A DNA stretch of 64,000 nucleotides from Deltaproteobacteria bacterium HGW-Deltaproteobacteria-6 (GTDB lineage: Bacteria; Desulfobacterota; Syntrophia; Syntrophales; Smithellaceae), in NCBI GenBank assembly GCA_002840435.1, contig PHAT01000001.1, positions 1 to 64,000 of the forward strand, read 5' to 3'. The notes under the pieces were generated by a model that was given only the letters and a program-made list of their open reading frames with translations, did not search any database and had not been told where the DNA came from. Both the position numbers and the translations under genes were made by a program. Below, piece after piece: positions 44,569 to 54,986 of the stretch (positions are counted from its first letter, which is position 1; the number at the start of each line of letters is the position of its first letter).

Positions 44569-47500
44569 TTACTTGGCAATACCCGCAGCCGTACCGCTGA
44601 ACGTGCCGGCTGTTCCACCGCTGGTGCTTCCCGCGGCACCGCCTTTGAAAACAATATTGGTGGACGGGGCTGTCATGGTAGCTGCACCCGCCACCTGGGC
44701 GCCCCATTTACCGTTCGTAAAATTTGTTGTCGGCGTGAAGGCCGCGGAGACTCCGGACATGTTGACCATGCTGGTGGGGGTCAGAGCCACGCCGACCGGG
44801 GTGGCACCGGACAGACTGCTGACATCATAACTGCCCGTTACGTTATTGGTAGCAAAGAGTCTGGGGGCCTGACCCGTGGAGTAGGCATAGAAGTTAACTC
44901 CGGTCATCGTCACACTCAGCGCGTTTCCCGCACCACCGCGTGAACCGGTGAGATCTACCGAACCAACATTAACACACGGGATCTTCATCGCCGCCATAAA
45001 GGCGTTCTTTTCCGCATCGGTTGAGAGACTGTTAACCAGGTTCACGAAAGCCGCCGTGCTGATGATGGTTCCATTGCTGGCAACCTGCCAGGTGCTGGCG
45101 GCGGGCACGGTGTTGTTGGGGTTGAAAAGGCCTTTCAGGTCGCCGCCCTGAATAGATGTTGTTCCCGCCGTATAATCGGCCTTTGTGGAAAGGTAGCCGG
45201 TAGCGGTTGCCGGATTGAAAACACCGTTATGCAGCACTGATCCGCTGCGAACATTGTTCACTGCTGCACTATCCCAGTGGTTGCTGGTGTAAGTGGCTGA
45301 TGAGTTGGATAATACGCCGGATGCGTAGGATTCATTGGCAGCCATATCCTTGTTGTAAGTGCCGCCGGCAATGAAGCTGTAAACACCGAAATATCCACCA
45401 TAGGCAGGGCTTAAGAATGTGGATTCAGAGACAGCGTATGACTGAACATAGGGTGTGCCGCCAAAGAAGGGATCGGACGTGCCGGTATAGCCGGAAGAAG
45501 TGGATGTCACTAAATTTGAGGCAAAATTAGCCGGCGTCAGGCCGCCTGTCGCGGATGCCAGAAGCTGGTAACCACTGACAGTCCCCGAACCTTTCCAGTA
45601 GCCGCTGTCCGTCTGGTTGTTGCCGGCAATTGTTCCATAGAGAACACCCGCCGATCCGTCGGGTTTCAGATAGAGACCCGATATCATGCCGTCAATTGTA
45701 TCGAACGCAGTCGTCTGTGTGCCGAATGCTCCCCCCAGATAGGCGAAATAAGCTCCGCCAATGGGGGCCGTGGAATTAGTATAGGGAGTCAGGCTGACCA
45801 GCGGATTAAAGCTCACGACCGTTGCGGCAAAGAGCTGCCGGGACTTATTGTTGTCAAACGAATCGATATCTCCCATCAGATAGATCGGCGTGGAAGAGTG
45901 ATTGCCGATATTGGTCCACAGATTTTCCGTGCCGGCCATTATGCCATTGAAATCCGAGTAGTGGTAGCCCAGTTGATCGGTTGGCGTGAGTGTGTTCGTT
46001 GTATACGGGTCCACGACCAGGTCAGAGGCCATGGCGGCATTATATTCACCCACTGTGCCGTAGTCGGTGCGGGAATATGTGAAGGTGTCGTCAGCCGTGC
46101 CCAGTGTCAGGTCAGCGCCGTAGTCTTGCACCCAGATGTCTTTCTGGTAGGTCACAGCATCCGGCGGGCCCATAATGTTGAAGCGGGTAAACGTTCTGGA
46201 ATTCAGGCTGCTGCCGCTGTATGTGTAGTAGGTGCTGTTGCCGTAATTAGATGAACTTGACGGATTGTTGTCATACCAGAAGTTATAAGAGTAGGTTAAG
46301 GGAACCGAACTGAACCCTGTTTTTGCGGAGGTCATCGCATATCCTTTTCCCTGGATCTCGCTGCTGAAGCTGACATCCTGCGTTTTTACATAAGTGCCCG
46401 CTGCCGTGGCCTGCCAGATGCCGGATGTGGTGCCGTCGTAGGTTCCGAGAAGCGATCCTTCCAGGGTGCCGATCTTCTTGTGGGTGATAAAGTCGCCGTT
46501 AAATGTTCCCGTCATCTTTCCGCCCGACCATGTGCCGGAGGTGAGTTCGGCATTCCAGTAACCCAGGTCGGCGTATTGAACATTTCCTGCTCCGTAATTG
46601 GCCGGGTATTGTCCGAACATGCCCGAACCGAAGAGGCTGGAAGTCCAGGTGGTGGCGCTTGTCGGGTTTTCATAGGCATCGGCCATACCGATCTTCATGG
46701 TAAAGATACCCCAGTCCGGCTGACTGGCAATGGAAAACGTTGACCCCATGATGCCGATTGGTGAATAAATTTTGCCGTTTCCACCAAAAGTGCCGTTAAA
46801 TGTCGAATTGATATTGGCGCCAATATTGCCCCAGAAGATATAGCCGTCCGTCAAGAGGTCGGAAGCGCTAAGTCCCGAAACCTGTGTAGAATAGCGATAG
46901 AGAGTTGCCGCGCCTGCTTGATCGGTTGATTCCCACAGATTGATTCCCGTGTAGGAGGCGCCTGTGAAGTTGCCCTTCAAAACCCCGGCGTTTCCTTCGG
47001 GATCGACATAGAGACCGATAATCAGGCCGGTGAGCGGATTTTCACTGTAAGTTGTTGCGGTATTGGTGTCCTGAATGACTCCGGTCAGCTTGCCCAAGAA
47101 GGCGCCGTTGCCCGCGCCACTGCCATCATAGGACGTCGTTGTATCGAAGATTTGCGAACCGTTATATGGATCGTGGCTGCCCATCAAAATGATATCCATC
47201 TTGTTGCCGGAATTGGAACTCCACAGGGATACGTTGTTCAAGGCGCCAAGGATGCCGGTAAAAGCGCCGTTTTGCGTAAGGGCATTGGTTGCCCATGCGG
47301 AGTAGGAAGCATAAACGTAGTTGCCGTCGCTTGTAAAGGGTGTCGCGGGATCTGCGACGATCGTTCCGGCAAAATTGGGGGATGTGGCAGGATCGGAAAA
47401 ATCCAATCCTGTTATGTCGGATGTGTTTCCCGAACCTGCCGCGAAGGTGATTCCCTGACCTTTCGAAATCTTGACCCATTTCCCGTTCGCGTAGTATTGG

Positions 47501-50500
47501 TAATCGTCAGAGTTAATATAATTGCCGCTTTTACTGCGTACTGATTCAAAGGCGATTGTTTTGGTAACATCGTAGGTGCCTTCTGCCGGCACGAAATAGT
47601 GTGTTTCGTATCTCAGGGGTTCGAACCAGGAAGATAAGACGTTCCAGTTCGGCTGCTGGTATTCCCTGCTGTGCACGGTGCCGGAAACGACCCGATACAG
47701 GTTGCCGGTGAGTGCGCTGCTGAAAGCGAGCGTTCCGGTTTGTTCGATTTTGCCCATGGCTACCGCCTGCCAGTTGCCGCTGCCGTACACGCCCAGGATA
47801 TCGCCCGATGTCCTGCCCCACTCAGTCATGCTCAGGAAACGGCCGCTGGTTGTTCCTGCTATCTGTCCGTCAGTCCAGCTTGTGCCGGTGAGACGCGAGA
47901 TGGAGTAACTCTGGACTTGCCCAAGTACGGTCTCTACCTCACCGGTGGCGCCCGACCAGCCCGCTGCCGGTGTTTCCGCATAAGTACCGCCGGTTTCCGA
48001 ACGCCACACACCCCAGGCGCCGCCCGTCTGCGTAAAATACATGTCATACGTGTTGGCAACGCCGCTGATGCCGTAAGCGCCGGAAATGGCGGCGACGCGC
48101 GGAGTAGACGTTGCCGTAATTTCCGGTGTGACATTTCCTGCTCCGGACGTGTCAATGGCGCTTTTCGCGGATGATGTCATTGCGCCTGCGGTGATTTCCC
48201 ACATGCCGACCTCGGGATAGAGATTTCCCGTTACCGCCTGTCCGGCTACCGGCCCGGTCGTCAGATAGCCTGCGTCATAATTACCATTCGCGCTGTTCCA
48301 GTTGGCATACAGCCCCATCATCTTTCCTTTGAAACTGTTTGTATTCTTGATGCCGCCGAACCAGAGGCTGAGAGAATCGGCAAGGTTCGGAGCATTGAGG
48401 TTTCTGGAAATGTTCATCTCAAACAACGGGTAGGTGCTGGCGGCGTAATATTTTCCGATGCCGCTCAGCGGGGCCGCGGCGCCGATGAAGGATGTCGTGC
48501 TGCCGATGATGCCGCGCAGAGACAATCCGGTAGGATCGCCATAAACCATCACTGGAATTTCAATACTCGTATCAAAATAACCGCAGCTTCCCCAATCAAT
48601 AGCGGCGCCGAAGGCAAGAGGTTGGCCCTGATAGGTACCGGCGCTCTGGCCGATCCAGGTGCCGTCGGAGAACCAGCCCGTTTCACCGGCATATACGCTA
48701 TTGTCCGTATACAATCCATAGAAAGGTCCGTTCATGTCGCCCATATGGGTGGCGGTTATGTACTTGCCGCTCAGGGCGCCTTTGATGGTGCCGTGGGCTG
48801 CTTCCGCGGCGTATTCTTTCCAGGAGCCGGTGATGTCCGCAAGCCAGAAGCCATAGTCAGTTCCATTGGTATTGACGCCGAAATATCCATCGGACCCTGT
48901 CTTGGCGTTCCAAGTGACGGAGGCGGCCTGAGGCTTGCCTTCGAAGTAGTTAATGCTCCCCCCCTGTCCCAGTTGCAGGCTGTAGATCCCGAAGGGGAGG
49001 CTCTTGTAGGTGGTAGAGTCATCGGTGGACAGGTAGGTGATAAACCGGGTCTCGCCGAAAGAGAATCCACCCTTAACGATCCCGACCTTCTGTGACGGGT
49101 TGGCGGGATCGGCAAAACTTCCCGCTGCGGATGCATCGATGGTGTTGCTGTTTATACTGGCTGTTACCAGGTCAAAATCAGCAGGCAGGGTCTTTTCAAT
49201 GGCCGTCAGGCCGGTAGCCGCGTTGCTTTGAACCTGCCACATGCCGTTGTAGCCCCCATAGCCGTCATAAGACATCTCGTAAAAATTACCCGTGAGGTCG
49301 CCCGTGATCAGGCCGGTTTTTACAACAGGCACCTCGTTGAGAACTTCTTTTGTGAGGTAAACCGCTGCGACAGTTCCGCCAATAGAACCAGATGCATCAT
49401 CGGGATTAGCCTTCTCCCAGATTCCGCCGGTGAAAGCATTGAGGTACCGGCCTTCAGAGCTATATACGTCATGAGACATGGAATTGTTCCAGAGGTAGGG
49501 GCCCCCGAAACCTCCCGCTCCGTATCCGGAATCGTAATATTGCCCGATGGCCAGAAAATCGTATTTTTGATCCGGACGCACCAGAAAGCCGAAAGCGCCG
49601 GAGGCACTGTCATAATACCCGTAGTAGCCGAGGTCATTGTAAAAGAGGCTTTTGTTCAACTGTCCGCCGAAATCGGTGGGTGTGCCCTCGTAAATGCCGA
49701 CGCTCTGGCCGATCCATGTGCCGGATTCAGTCCCCGTATACAATCCGTAGAAAGGCCCATAGAGGTTGCCGATATGGGTAGGTGTGACATATTTGCCGCT
49801 GACTGTTCCGGTGATCTGTCCGCCTGTTAACCATTTGCCTGTTGAAGCGGCGATATTGGCAAGCCAGTAGCCCATATCATAGCTATCATAATTTGAAGAG
49901 TTCCATCCAAATTGTCCCGGTCCTCCCAGCTTTGCCGACCAGACGGCCTCGCCTGCTGGCTTTCCGTAAAAGACGTTGGGGCTGGGTCCATTGTTGCCAA
50001 AGAGGGCCAGATTATAAACACCCCAGGAAGGGCCACCGTAAGGGTAAGGCTCTGCGTATTGATCGATCAGAAACATGGTCGCAAAAGAGCCGTTTCCCAT
50101 CATGGAGCCGGTGCCGTTGAAAGACCCTTTCAACATCATGTTCTCTGTAAGCTCGTTATAACCAATCATCCAGTTGGAATTGATCGGATCCCCCGTATAG
50201 GTGAGACCGCTGTATGGTCCGAGGGTGCCATTGGCTTTCCACATGCCGATTTCCGGATACAGATCAAGGGAAATGTCGTCGCTGGCCAGTATGCCGGCGG
50301 TGGCTGTATATTGATTGCCGCTGACATAGACGCTGGGGGTCATGTAGATTGCCCGGATGGAGCCTTTGCCTTTTTGAATGCTTTCTCCCCAGATACCGGC
50401 GGTGGCGCCTTCAAAATATCCCTCTGAAATATCCGTTGAGTTGATTGGTCCTCCCGACAGACTGGTGTTCCAAAGATAATAGGGATAGCCGCCCGTATCA

Positions 50501-52539
50501 TAGTAGTACGTACCCATAGCTTTGAAATCGGTATTCCCCGCCCAGGGCGCCTGCGAGATACCGCCGATCAGGGCTTCATCATGACCGGCCCAGGCCATCT
50601 GGCCGTTATTATCGTAATACAAACTTCCTATATCTCCCCAGCGACCGCTGTACTTGAGCGAATCGAGGATGTATGTGCCGGCGGCTATTTCGTTGTAATA
50701 ATAATGCCCGTAGCCGTCTGAAGAGGTGAGAACGCCCAGCGTGTTCATGCTCATGGTGCCGTAATACCTGTCGTTCATGAAATACATGTAGTTGCTGGTG
50801 ATCCCGAAATGCCCTGTTTCGGCGTTAAATGTCTGCGTGCTCTGGCCCAGGTAGGCAGACGGCGATGCTGAAAATGGAGAGTGATATTCCATGTAGTATA
50901 GCGAATATTCTCCCGTTGCCGTCGGGAAATTACCCAGGCCGCCCGCTCTGGAAAGCGCCCAGGTGGCAAGCAGGCCGCCCGTGGATGTTTCATAGCCCTG
51001 GCCGGAGTAACTGGTGGAGCCGGTACTGAAGTATGCAGGGACGGGTAGTGTGCTGCCACCGTATATATCCGGGATTGCGGTGCTGGCGCTGTAACCGGTC
51101 TGGCGCGTGATGGTGCCGCTTGCGTTAAGAACGCTTGTGCTTCCGTTGTCCGTGAAATTCGGATCGGAGAGGATACCCTTGATAATGGAAACAGTTCCTC
51201 CCTTGTACGTCAGACCCGTGAGCAATCCCGACCAGGAGCCGGGAACGCCCGCAAGATATGCATTATAGCTGCTGCCGTCGCTGAGTGTTCCGGTCAGTGC
51301 CGCAGCTTCGGTTGATGCCTGGCCAGTGGCAGTCAGACTCAGGGTGCCGGTATTGGTCGTATCGCCAATGGATCCGGTCATGGTTCCCGACATATTTCCA
51401 AGAGTAACCGCTTGCGTGAATGTCGAAAACGTTTCCGTTGCTATTGTTGTCAGTATAATCACCGGTACTATCACCGTGGGAGGGGGCGTGGGAGTAGTCG
51501 TTGTCAGCGTCGGGTTTGGTACCGAACCGCCTAATGGCGCGTCACCGCCCAACGGTGTTCCGCCGCCCAACGGTGTCCCGCCGCCCAACGGTGTTCCGCC
51601 GCTGCCGGAGTCACCGGTGCTTCCTGTTGTGGAACCGCCTGAACCGGTACCGCCTGTACCGCCGGTGCTGCCCGTTGTCGAATCACCACTGCCGGTGCCG
51701 GAGCCACCGGTGCCGCCCGTTGTGGAATCACCGCTGCCCGTACCGGAGCCACCGGTGCTGCCTGAATCACCACTGCCGGAGCCGGAAGAGCTCCCGGATG
51801 AAGCGGTTGATCCACTACCGCCCGAGCCGCTGCCTGATCCGGAAGACCCTGCTCCGCCCTTATCCTTGTCATCCCCGTCTTTTTTGGTATCTTTTTTCTT
51901 TTCCGACGGAGTTGTATCTTTAAAGAACTTGTTGGTGTCCCCTGATGTTGCAGGTTTTTGTGTCGGAGGTGTGTTGGCGCTGGTGACGACCATCATCTGG
52001 CCTGCGGTAATCGGTTTGACGGCATCAGGCCGGCCTTTGCTGTACATATAGCCCGATCCTTCAGCGAATAAGGCGCCGGATACGCCGTTCTGATGGTAAC
52101 TGTAGAATGTGGTGCCGCGAACACCGCAGACAGCTGTTGGCGTGTGAACTTCATATTTAGAAGCTTCTTTCTGTCCGAACAGCTTGGAAGAAGCGGTGAC
52201 GACATTCTGTACTTTTCCTCTGAACAGACTGAGAATGGTTGTTCTGCTTGTTTTTCCTAGATTGTATTCTGTCACTTTCAGACGGCTGTTCTCGGCAAGC
52301 CTGATGATGCTGCCGTCGGTAAATGTCACTTCGCATTTTGATGCGCTTTTGGTTCGGATGATATCCCCCGCATTGACTGCATCACCGATGGACAACACTT
52401 TTGCGGGCTTTCCGGTTACGGTAATATCCACCCGGCCGTCGAGATTGGTTACTTTGCCTGCCGGCGCAGCCTGTCCGATGGCCGCAAAGGTCATCACGAT
52501 GAATAGAATCATCATCAAGGATGTCAGTTTTGTTTTCAT
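44569..52539 (-). CDS. Giant exported FecR-domain repeat protein
   Basis: A 2656-residue protein. A signal peptide (to about residue 24, ending GQAAPA) is followed by a FecR-type domain (about 28-135; GDIIRTKSASKCEVTFTDGSIIRLAENSRLKV and CGVRGTTF), a Lys/Asp segment, then a Gly/Ser/Thr/Pro linker (about 205-350) with GSGD and PLGG repeats. About 2300 residues rich in Gly, Ser, Thr and Tyr follow. In these a module recurs (about residues 930, 1280, 1586, 2033): G.I.G..SG.Y...TH.G...GP.YG.Y and W.G...GTY. No catalytic domain, LPXTG motif or canonical autotransporter barrel was seen. It is transcribed after the TPR-barrel gene (37 bases between). A surface or matrix role is inferred. Confidence 0.85.
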   Translation of the reverse strand: MKTKLTSLMMILFIVMTFAAIGQAAPAGKVTNLDGRVDITVTGKPAKVLSIGDAVNAGDIIRTKSASKCEVTFTDGSIIRLAENSRLKVTEYNLGKTSRTTILSLFRGKVQNVVTASSKLFGQKEASKYEVHTPTAVCGVRGTTFYSYHQNGVSGALFAEGSGYMYSKGRPDAVKPITAGQMMVVTSANTPPTQKPATSGDTNKFFKDTTPSEKKKDTKKDGDDKDKGGAGSSGSGSGSGGSGSTASSGSSSGSGSGDSGSTGGSGTGSGDSTTGGTGGSGTGSGDSTTGSTGGTGGTGSGGSTTGSTGDSGSGGTPLGGGTPLGGGTPLGGDAPLGGSVPNPTLTTTTPTPPPTVIVPVIILTTIATETFSTFTQAVTLGNMSGTMTGSIGDTTNTGTLSLTATGQASTEAAALTGTLSDGSSYNAYLAGVPGSWSGLLTGLTYKGGTVSIIKGILSDPNFTDNGSTSVLNASGTITRQTGYSASTAIPDIYGGSTLPVPAYFSTGSTSYSGQGYETSTGGLLATWALSRAGGLGNFPTATGEYSLYYMEYHSPFSASPSAYLGQSTQTFNAETGHFGITSNYMYFMNDRYYGTMSMNTLGVLTSSDGYGHYYYNEIAAGTYILDSLKYSGRWGDIGSLYYDNNGQMAWAGHDEALIGGISQAPWAGNTDFKAMGTYYYDTGGYPYYLWNTSLSGGPINSTDISEGYFEGATAGIWGESIQKGKGSIRAIYMTPSVYVSGNQYTATAGILASDDISLDLYPEIGMWKANGTLGPYSGLTYTGDPINSNWMIGYNELTENMMLKGSFNGTGSMMGNGSFATMFLIDQYAEPYPYGGPSWGVYNLALFGNNGPSPNVFYGKPAGEAVWSAKLGGPGQFGWNSSNYDSYDMGYWLANIAASTGKWLTGGQITGTVSGKYVTPTHIGNLYGPFYGLYTGTESGTWIGQSVGIYEGTPTDFGGQLNKSLFYNDLGYYGYYDSASGAFGFLVRPDQKYDFLAIGQYYDSGYGAGGFGGPYLWNNSMSHDVYSSEGRYLNAFTGGIWEKANPDDASGSIGGTVAAVYLTKEVLNEVPVVKTGLITGDLTGNFYEMSYDGYGGYNGMWQVQSNAATGLTAIEKTLPADFDLVTASINSNTIDASAAGSFADPANPSQKVGIVKGGFSFGETRFITYLSTDDSTTYKSLPFGIYSLQLGQGGSINYFEGKPQAASVTWNAKTGSDGYFGVNTNGTDYGFWLADITGSWKEYAAEAAHGTIKGALSGKYITATHMGDMNGPFYGLYTDNSVYAGETGWFSDGTWIGQSAGTYQGQPLAFGAAIDWGSCGYFDTSIEIPVMVYGDPTGLSLRGIIGSTTSFIGAAAPLSGIGKYYAASTYPLFEMNISRNLNAPNLADSLSLWFGGIKNTNSFKGKMMGLYANWNSANGNYDAGYLTTGPVAGQAVTGNLYPEVGMWEITAGAMTSSAKSAIDTSGAGNVTPEITATSTPRVAAISGAYGISGVANTYDMYFTQTGGAWGVWRSETGGTYAETPAAGWSGATGEVETVLGQVQSYSISRLTGTSWTDGQIAGTTSGRFLSMTEWGRTSGDILGVYGSGNWQAVAMGKIEQTGTLAFSSALTGNLYRVVSGTVHSREYQQPNWNVLSSWFEPLRYETHYFVPAEGTYDVTKTIAFESVRSKSGNYINSDDYQYYANGKWVKISKGQGITFAAGSGNTSDITGLDFSDPATSPNFAGTIVADPATPFTSDGNYVYASYSAWATNALTQNGAFTGILGALNNVSLWSSNSGNKMDIILMGSHDPYNGSQIFDTTTSYDGSGAGNGAFLGKLTGVIQDTNTATTYSENPLTGLIIGLYVDPEGNAGVLKGNFTGASYTGINLWESTDQAGAATLYRYSTQVSGLSASDLLTDGYIFWGNIGANINSTFNGTFGGNGKIYSPIGIMGSTFSIASQPDWGIFTMKIGMADAYENPTSATTWTSSLFGSGMFGQYPANYGAGNVQYADLGYWNAELTSGTWSGGKMTGTFNGDFITHKKIGTLEGSLLGTYDGTTSGIWQATAAGTYVKTQDVSFSSEIQGKGYAMTSAKTGFSSVPLTYSYNFWYDNNPSSSSNYGNSTYYTYSGSSLNSRTFTRFNIMGPPDAVTYQKDIWVQDYGADLTLGTADDTFTYSRTDYGTVGEYNAAMASDLVVDPYTTNTLTPTDQLGYHYSDFNGIMAGTENLWTNIGNHSSTPIYLMGDIDSFDNNKSRQLFAATVVSFNPLVSLTPYTNSTAPIGGAYFAYLGGAFGTQTTAFDTIDGMISGLYLKPDGSAGVLYGTIAGNNQTDSGYWKGSGTVSGYQLLASATGGLTPANFASNLVTSTSSGYTGTSDPFFGGTPYVQSYAVSESTFLSPAYGGYFGVYSFIAGGTYNKDMAANESYASGVLSNSSATYTSNHWDSAAVNNVRSGSVLHNGVFNPATATGYLSTKADYTAGTTSIQGGDLKGLFNPNNTVPAASTWQVASNGTIISTAAFVNLVNSLSTDAEKNAFMAAMKIPCVNVGSVDLTGSRGGAGNALSVTMTGVNFYAYSTGQAPRLFATNNVTGSYDVSSLSGATPVGVALTPTSMVNMSGVSAAFTPTTNFTNGKWGAQVAGAATMTAPSTNIVFKGGAAGSTSGGTAGTFSGTAAGIAK

Positions 52540-52576
52540 AAATTACTCCTTAAAAAATTGAACCATTAAAAACGGG

Positions 52577-54175
52577 TTAATACCGGAACTCAAAACCTGC
52601 CATATAGATGTCACGGCTGTATGAATTTACGGGCATATTGGAATCAACCTCTGTTGCACTATACTGGCAGATGAGGCTGCCGTGCTTCCAGAATGCCCAG
52701 TTCAAACCGACGGAACCATTGTAAGTAGCATCTTTTCTTTTTCTTTTACCAACTGGTGTGGTGCCGTCCGCTTCCTGATAAGACTGCTCATATGAATAAG
52801 TCTGGAGATAAACACCCCCGGTCACCTGGAGACTCAGAAGACCATATTTATTTGCCGTTTCCTGAGAAAAAAGCGGAATGCTGATGTTGCCGGTCAGTCT
52901 TGTGCCCGTGTTATCCCACAGCATTCCATCAGCGTGATCTATATTATATTCAGCGCGCAGATTGAAAAAGCCGTTCGGCATATACAGCCAGATCCAGCTC
53001 AGGTAAGTTTTAGGTCCTTCCGCATCTCTCACATTGTCGGGACCCGTATATTTCTGGTTGTCGTAATCTTTCTTTTCATAGCCGATGTACCATTCAACGA
53101 TGTTTGTTTCATTCACCAGAAACTTTATCGACGGGCCGTAAGTGTAATAGTGCATATATTGCCTGTAACCCGGAGAGGAATCGGCCGTCGGGACAAGGGC
53201 TGAATCCGTCCGAAGCAGGAAATTTGTATAACTGGCATTGAAATTGACGGCCCAACGGCCGAAATTATACCCCGGCGCTATCGAAACGGAATTGGCCAGA
53301 GAATCATGGGAATGGGTGTGTTGCGAGTTTACAAAGGATGCCAACGTATAGGAGGCGTTAAAAAGCCAGGGACCTTCTATTCTCGGCGTAAAGTCAACCC
53401 GGACAGACGAGTTCAGAGTGGTGCCTTTCTCGCCGTCGAGACCTACAGAGAGGGCGTCACTTTTGGGTTTGGAAATAATGTTCGTATCGTAGCCGACCAG
53501 AGCGCTGAGCGTCAGATGCAGCGGCCGGTGCGTTTTGATGGCGCTGTCAATAATGTCCTGGTATTGCCTGGCGAAGCCGGCCAGGTCCGAAACGGGATTC
53601 TGGGTAATGGATAAATTGAGGCTTTCCTTGGCCTTGCTGAGCATTCCTTCCTTCATATAAGCTACCGCGATTTGGAAATCAGCCGCTTGAGCAAATGTGG
53701 CGTCGAGCCGCTTTGCTTTTTCAAAAGACGCAACGGCATCATTATTTTTGTTTTCTTTCAGTAAGATTAGTCCCTTGAGAAAGGCAATTTTGGCCGGAAT
53801 AATAGTTTCGCCTTCGGCTATCGCAAGATATTGCCTGGCTTCAGCAAGTTTATTCAACTGGTACAAAACATCAATCAGCTCCACGTAGGCTTCTTTGATT
53901 TTGGGGGTCAGGGTGACGGCATCCCGCAGGTGTTTTTCCGCGTTCGGTAAATCGTTGGTTCGTTTATAAGCCATGCCCAGAACGAAGGCCGCCATGGATG
54001 AACCGGCATCGGCGGCTCTGGCTTTTGTTAAGGTCTCTATGGCTTCTTCGAGATTTTCCTCCTGATACTGCTTGATGCCTTCTTCCAGGAGGGGGTTTGG
54101 AGTTTGACAAAAAGCCGGATAATGACAGATAATCGATAAGAGAAATATACTGATTATTAAAACAATTTTTTTCAT
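52577..54175 (-). CDS. TPR plus beta-barrel outer membrane protein
   Basis: A 532-residue protein. Signal peptide (KKIVLIISIFLLSIICHYPAFC), TPR repeats (about 30-205; LEEAIETLTKARAADAGSSMAAFVLGMAYKR-type), then a C-terminal half of alternating polar/aromatic strands (SVRVDFTPRI, WLFNASYTLASF, WAVNFNASYTNFLL, SLICQYSATEV) ending in FEFRY, as expected for an outer membrane barrel. The layout recalls surface-lipoprotein assembly modifiers (Slam), which carry TPRs and a barrel and export proteins; the match is by architecture only. GGAGGG precedes the ATG. It leads the unit with the giant FecR protein and is likely its assembly or anchoring partner. Confidence 0.82.
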   Translation of the reverse strand: MKKIVLIISIFLLSIICHYPAFCQTPNPLLEEGIKQYQEENLEEAIETLTKARAADAGSSMAAFVLGMAYKRTNDLPNAEKHLRDAVTLTPKIKEAYVELIDVLYQLNKLAEARQYLAIAEGETIIPAKIAFLKGLILLKENKNNDAVASFEKAKRLDATFAQAADFQIAVAYMKEGMLSKAKESLNLSITQNPVSDLAGFARQYQDIIDSAIKTHRPLHLTLSALVGYDTNIISKPKSDALSVGLDGEKGTTLNSSVRVDFTPRIEGPWLFNASYTLASFVNSQHTHSHDSLANSVSIAPGYNFGRWAVNFNASYTNFLLRTDSALVPTADSSPGYRQYMHYYTYGPSIKFLVNETNIVEWYIGYEKKDYDNQKYTGPDNVRDAEGPKTYLSWIWLYMPNGFFNLRAEYNIDHADGMLWDNTGTRLTGNISIPLFSQETANKYGLLSLQVTGGVYLQTYSYEQSYQEADGTTPVGKRKRKDATYNGSVGLNWAFWKHGSLICQYSATEVDSNMPVNSYSRDIYMAGFEFRY

Positions 54176-54347
54176 CGAACCCTCCGCTTCGCAAATGAAA
54201 TAATCACCATAAATTTATTTATCGAATATTAGTAAATTCGTTTCTAATTTATTGCTCCAAAAAACAATGAATGTCAATAAAAAAATATTATTACGAAATG
54301 GAATTTAGTAAGTGAAATAAAATAGTTAATGATGGAGAGAAGAGAAA

Positions 54348-54986
54348 TTACAGGAAATTTCCATACGTAGCCAGACAGGGACGGCTGATGACCCCTTCAC
54401 GCAGGATTTGCGGAGGATCAGAGGTGACGTCGATTATGGTGGAGCCTTTGCCCCCGGCCGTCTTTCCCCAATCAACAACCGCGTCAATTTTATTGCCGAT
54501 TTGTCCGATAACTTCGAAGGCCGTGGAGCACTCCGGCGCACCGGATAAATTAGCGCTGGTTGCGGTTAGCGGGTGGCCCAGGTTCCGCGCCATGTTCATT
54601 GCGCAGGCGTTGCTGGAAACACGCACTCCGATTTTGCCGGTTTGCGCGGTCAGAAGCGGTGATGTTTCAGCGGCAGCTTTAAAAACGATGGTCAACGGGC
54701 CCGGCCAGAATGACTGCATCAGCTTTAAGGCGCGGGCAGGCACTTCTTCAACAAGCGGGAAGAGATTTTTTTCGCAGTCGATGATCACGGAAATCGGATT
54801 GGTGAAATTCCTGCCTTTGATGTCGTATATTTTCCGGATGGCTTTTTCGTTTGCCGCATCAACGCCCAGTCCATAAAAAGTTTCCGTAGGATAGGCGATG
54901 ACGCCTCCGGCCGTTAAAATTTCCACAGCGCGGGATAAGACGGCTTCTTCGGAATTATCTCCGTCGATTTTCAGGATTTCCGGCAT
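54348..54986 (-). CDS. tsaC: L-threonylcarbamoyladenylate synthase (Sua5/YrdC family)
   Basis: A 212-residue enzyme making the activated intermediate for the t6A37 tRNA modification. Landmarks are AGGVIAYPTETFYGLGVDAAN near the N-terminus, KGRNFTNPISVII, FWPGPLTIVFKA, GVRVSSN and HPLTATSANLSGAPE. It is the short TsaC/YrdC type without a Sua5 domain. Its start overlaps the end of purE by 16 bases, so the two are co-transcribed and probably translationally coupled. Confidence 0.93.
   Translation of the reverse strand: MPEILKIDGDNSEEAVLSRAVEILTAGGVIAYPTETFYGLGVDAANEKAIRKIYDIKGRNFTNPISVIIDCEKNLFPLVEEVPARALKLMQSFWPGPLTIVFKAAAETSPLLTAQTGKIGVRVSSNACAMNMARNLGHPLTATSANLSGAPECSTAFEVIGQIGNKIDAVVDWGKTAGGKGSTIIDVTSDPPQILREGVISRPCLATYGNFL

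Noticed and set aside
51531-51872. Tandem repeats suggestive of a CRISPR array
   Set aside because: The repeats are short codon-level repeats inside the Gly/Ser/Thr/Pro linker of the giant protein, with no regular spacers.
51326-52051. 241-codon Pro-rich plus-strand frame opposite the giant's linker
   Set aside because: The Pro/Val/Glu pattern is simply the antisense reading of the Gly/Ser/Thr repeats; no signal or family.
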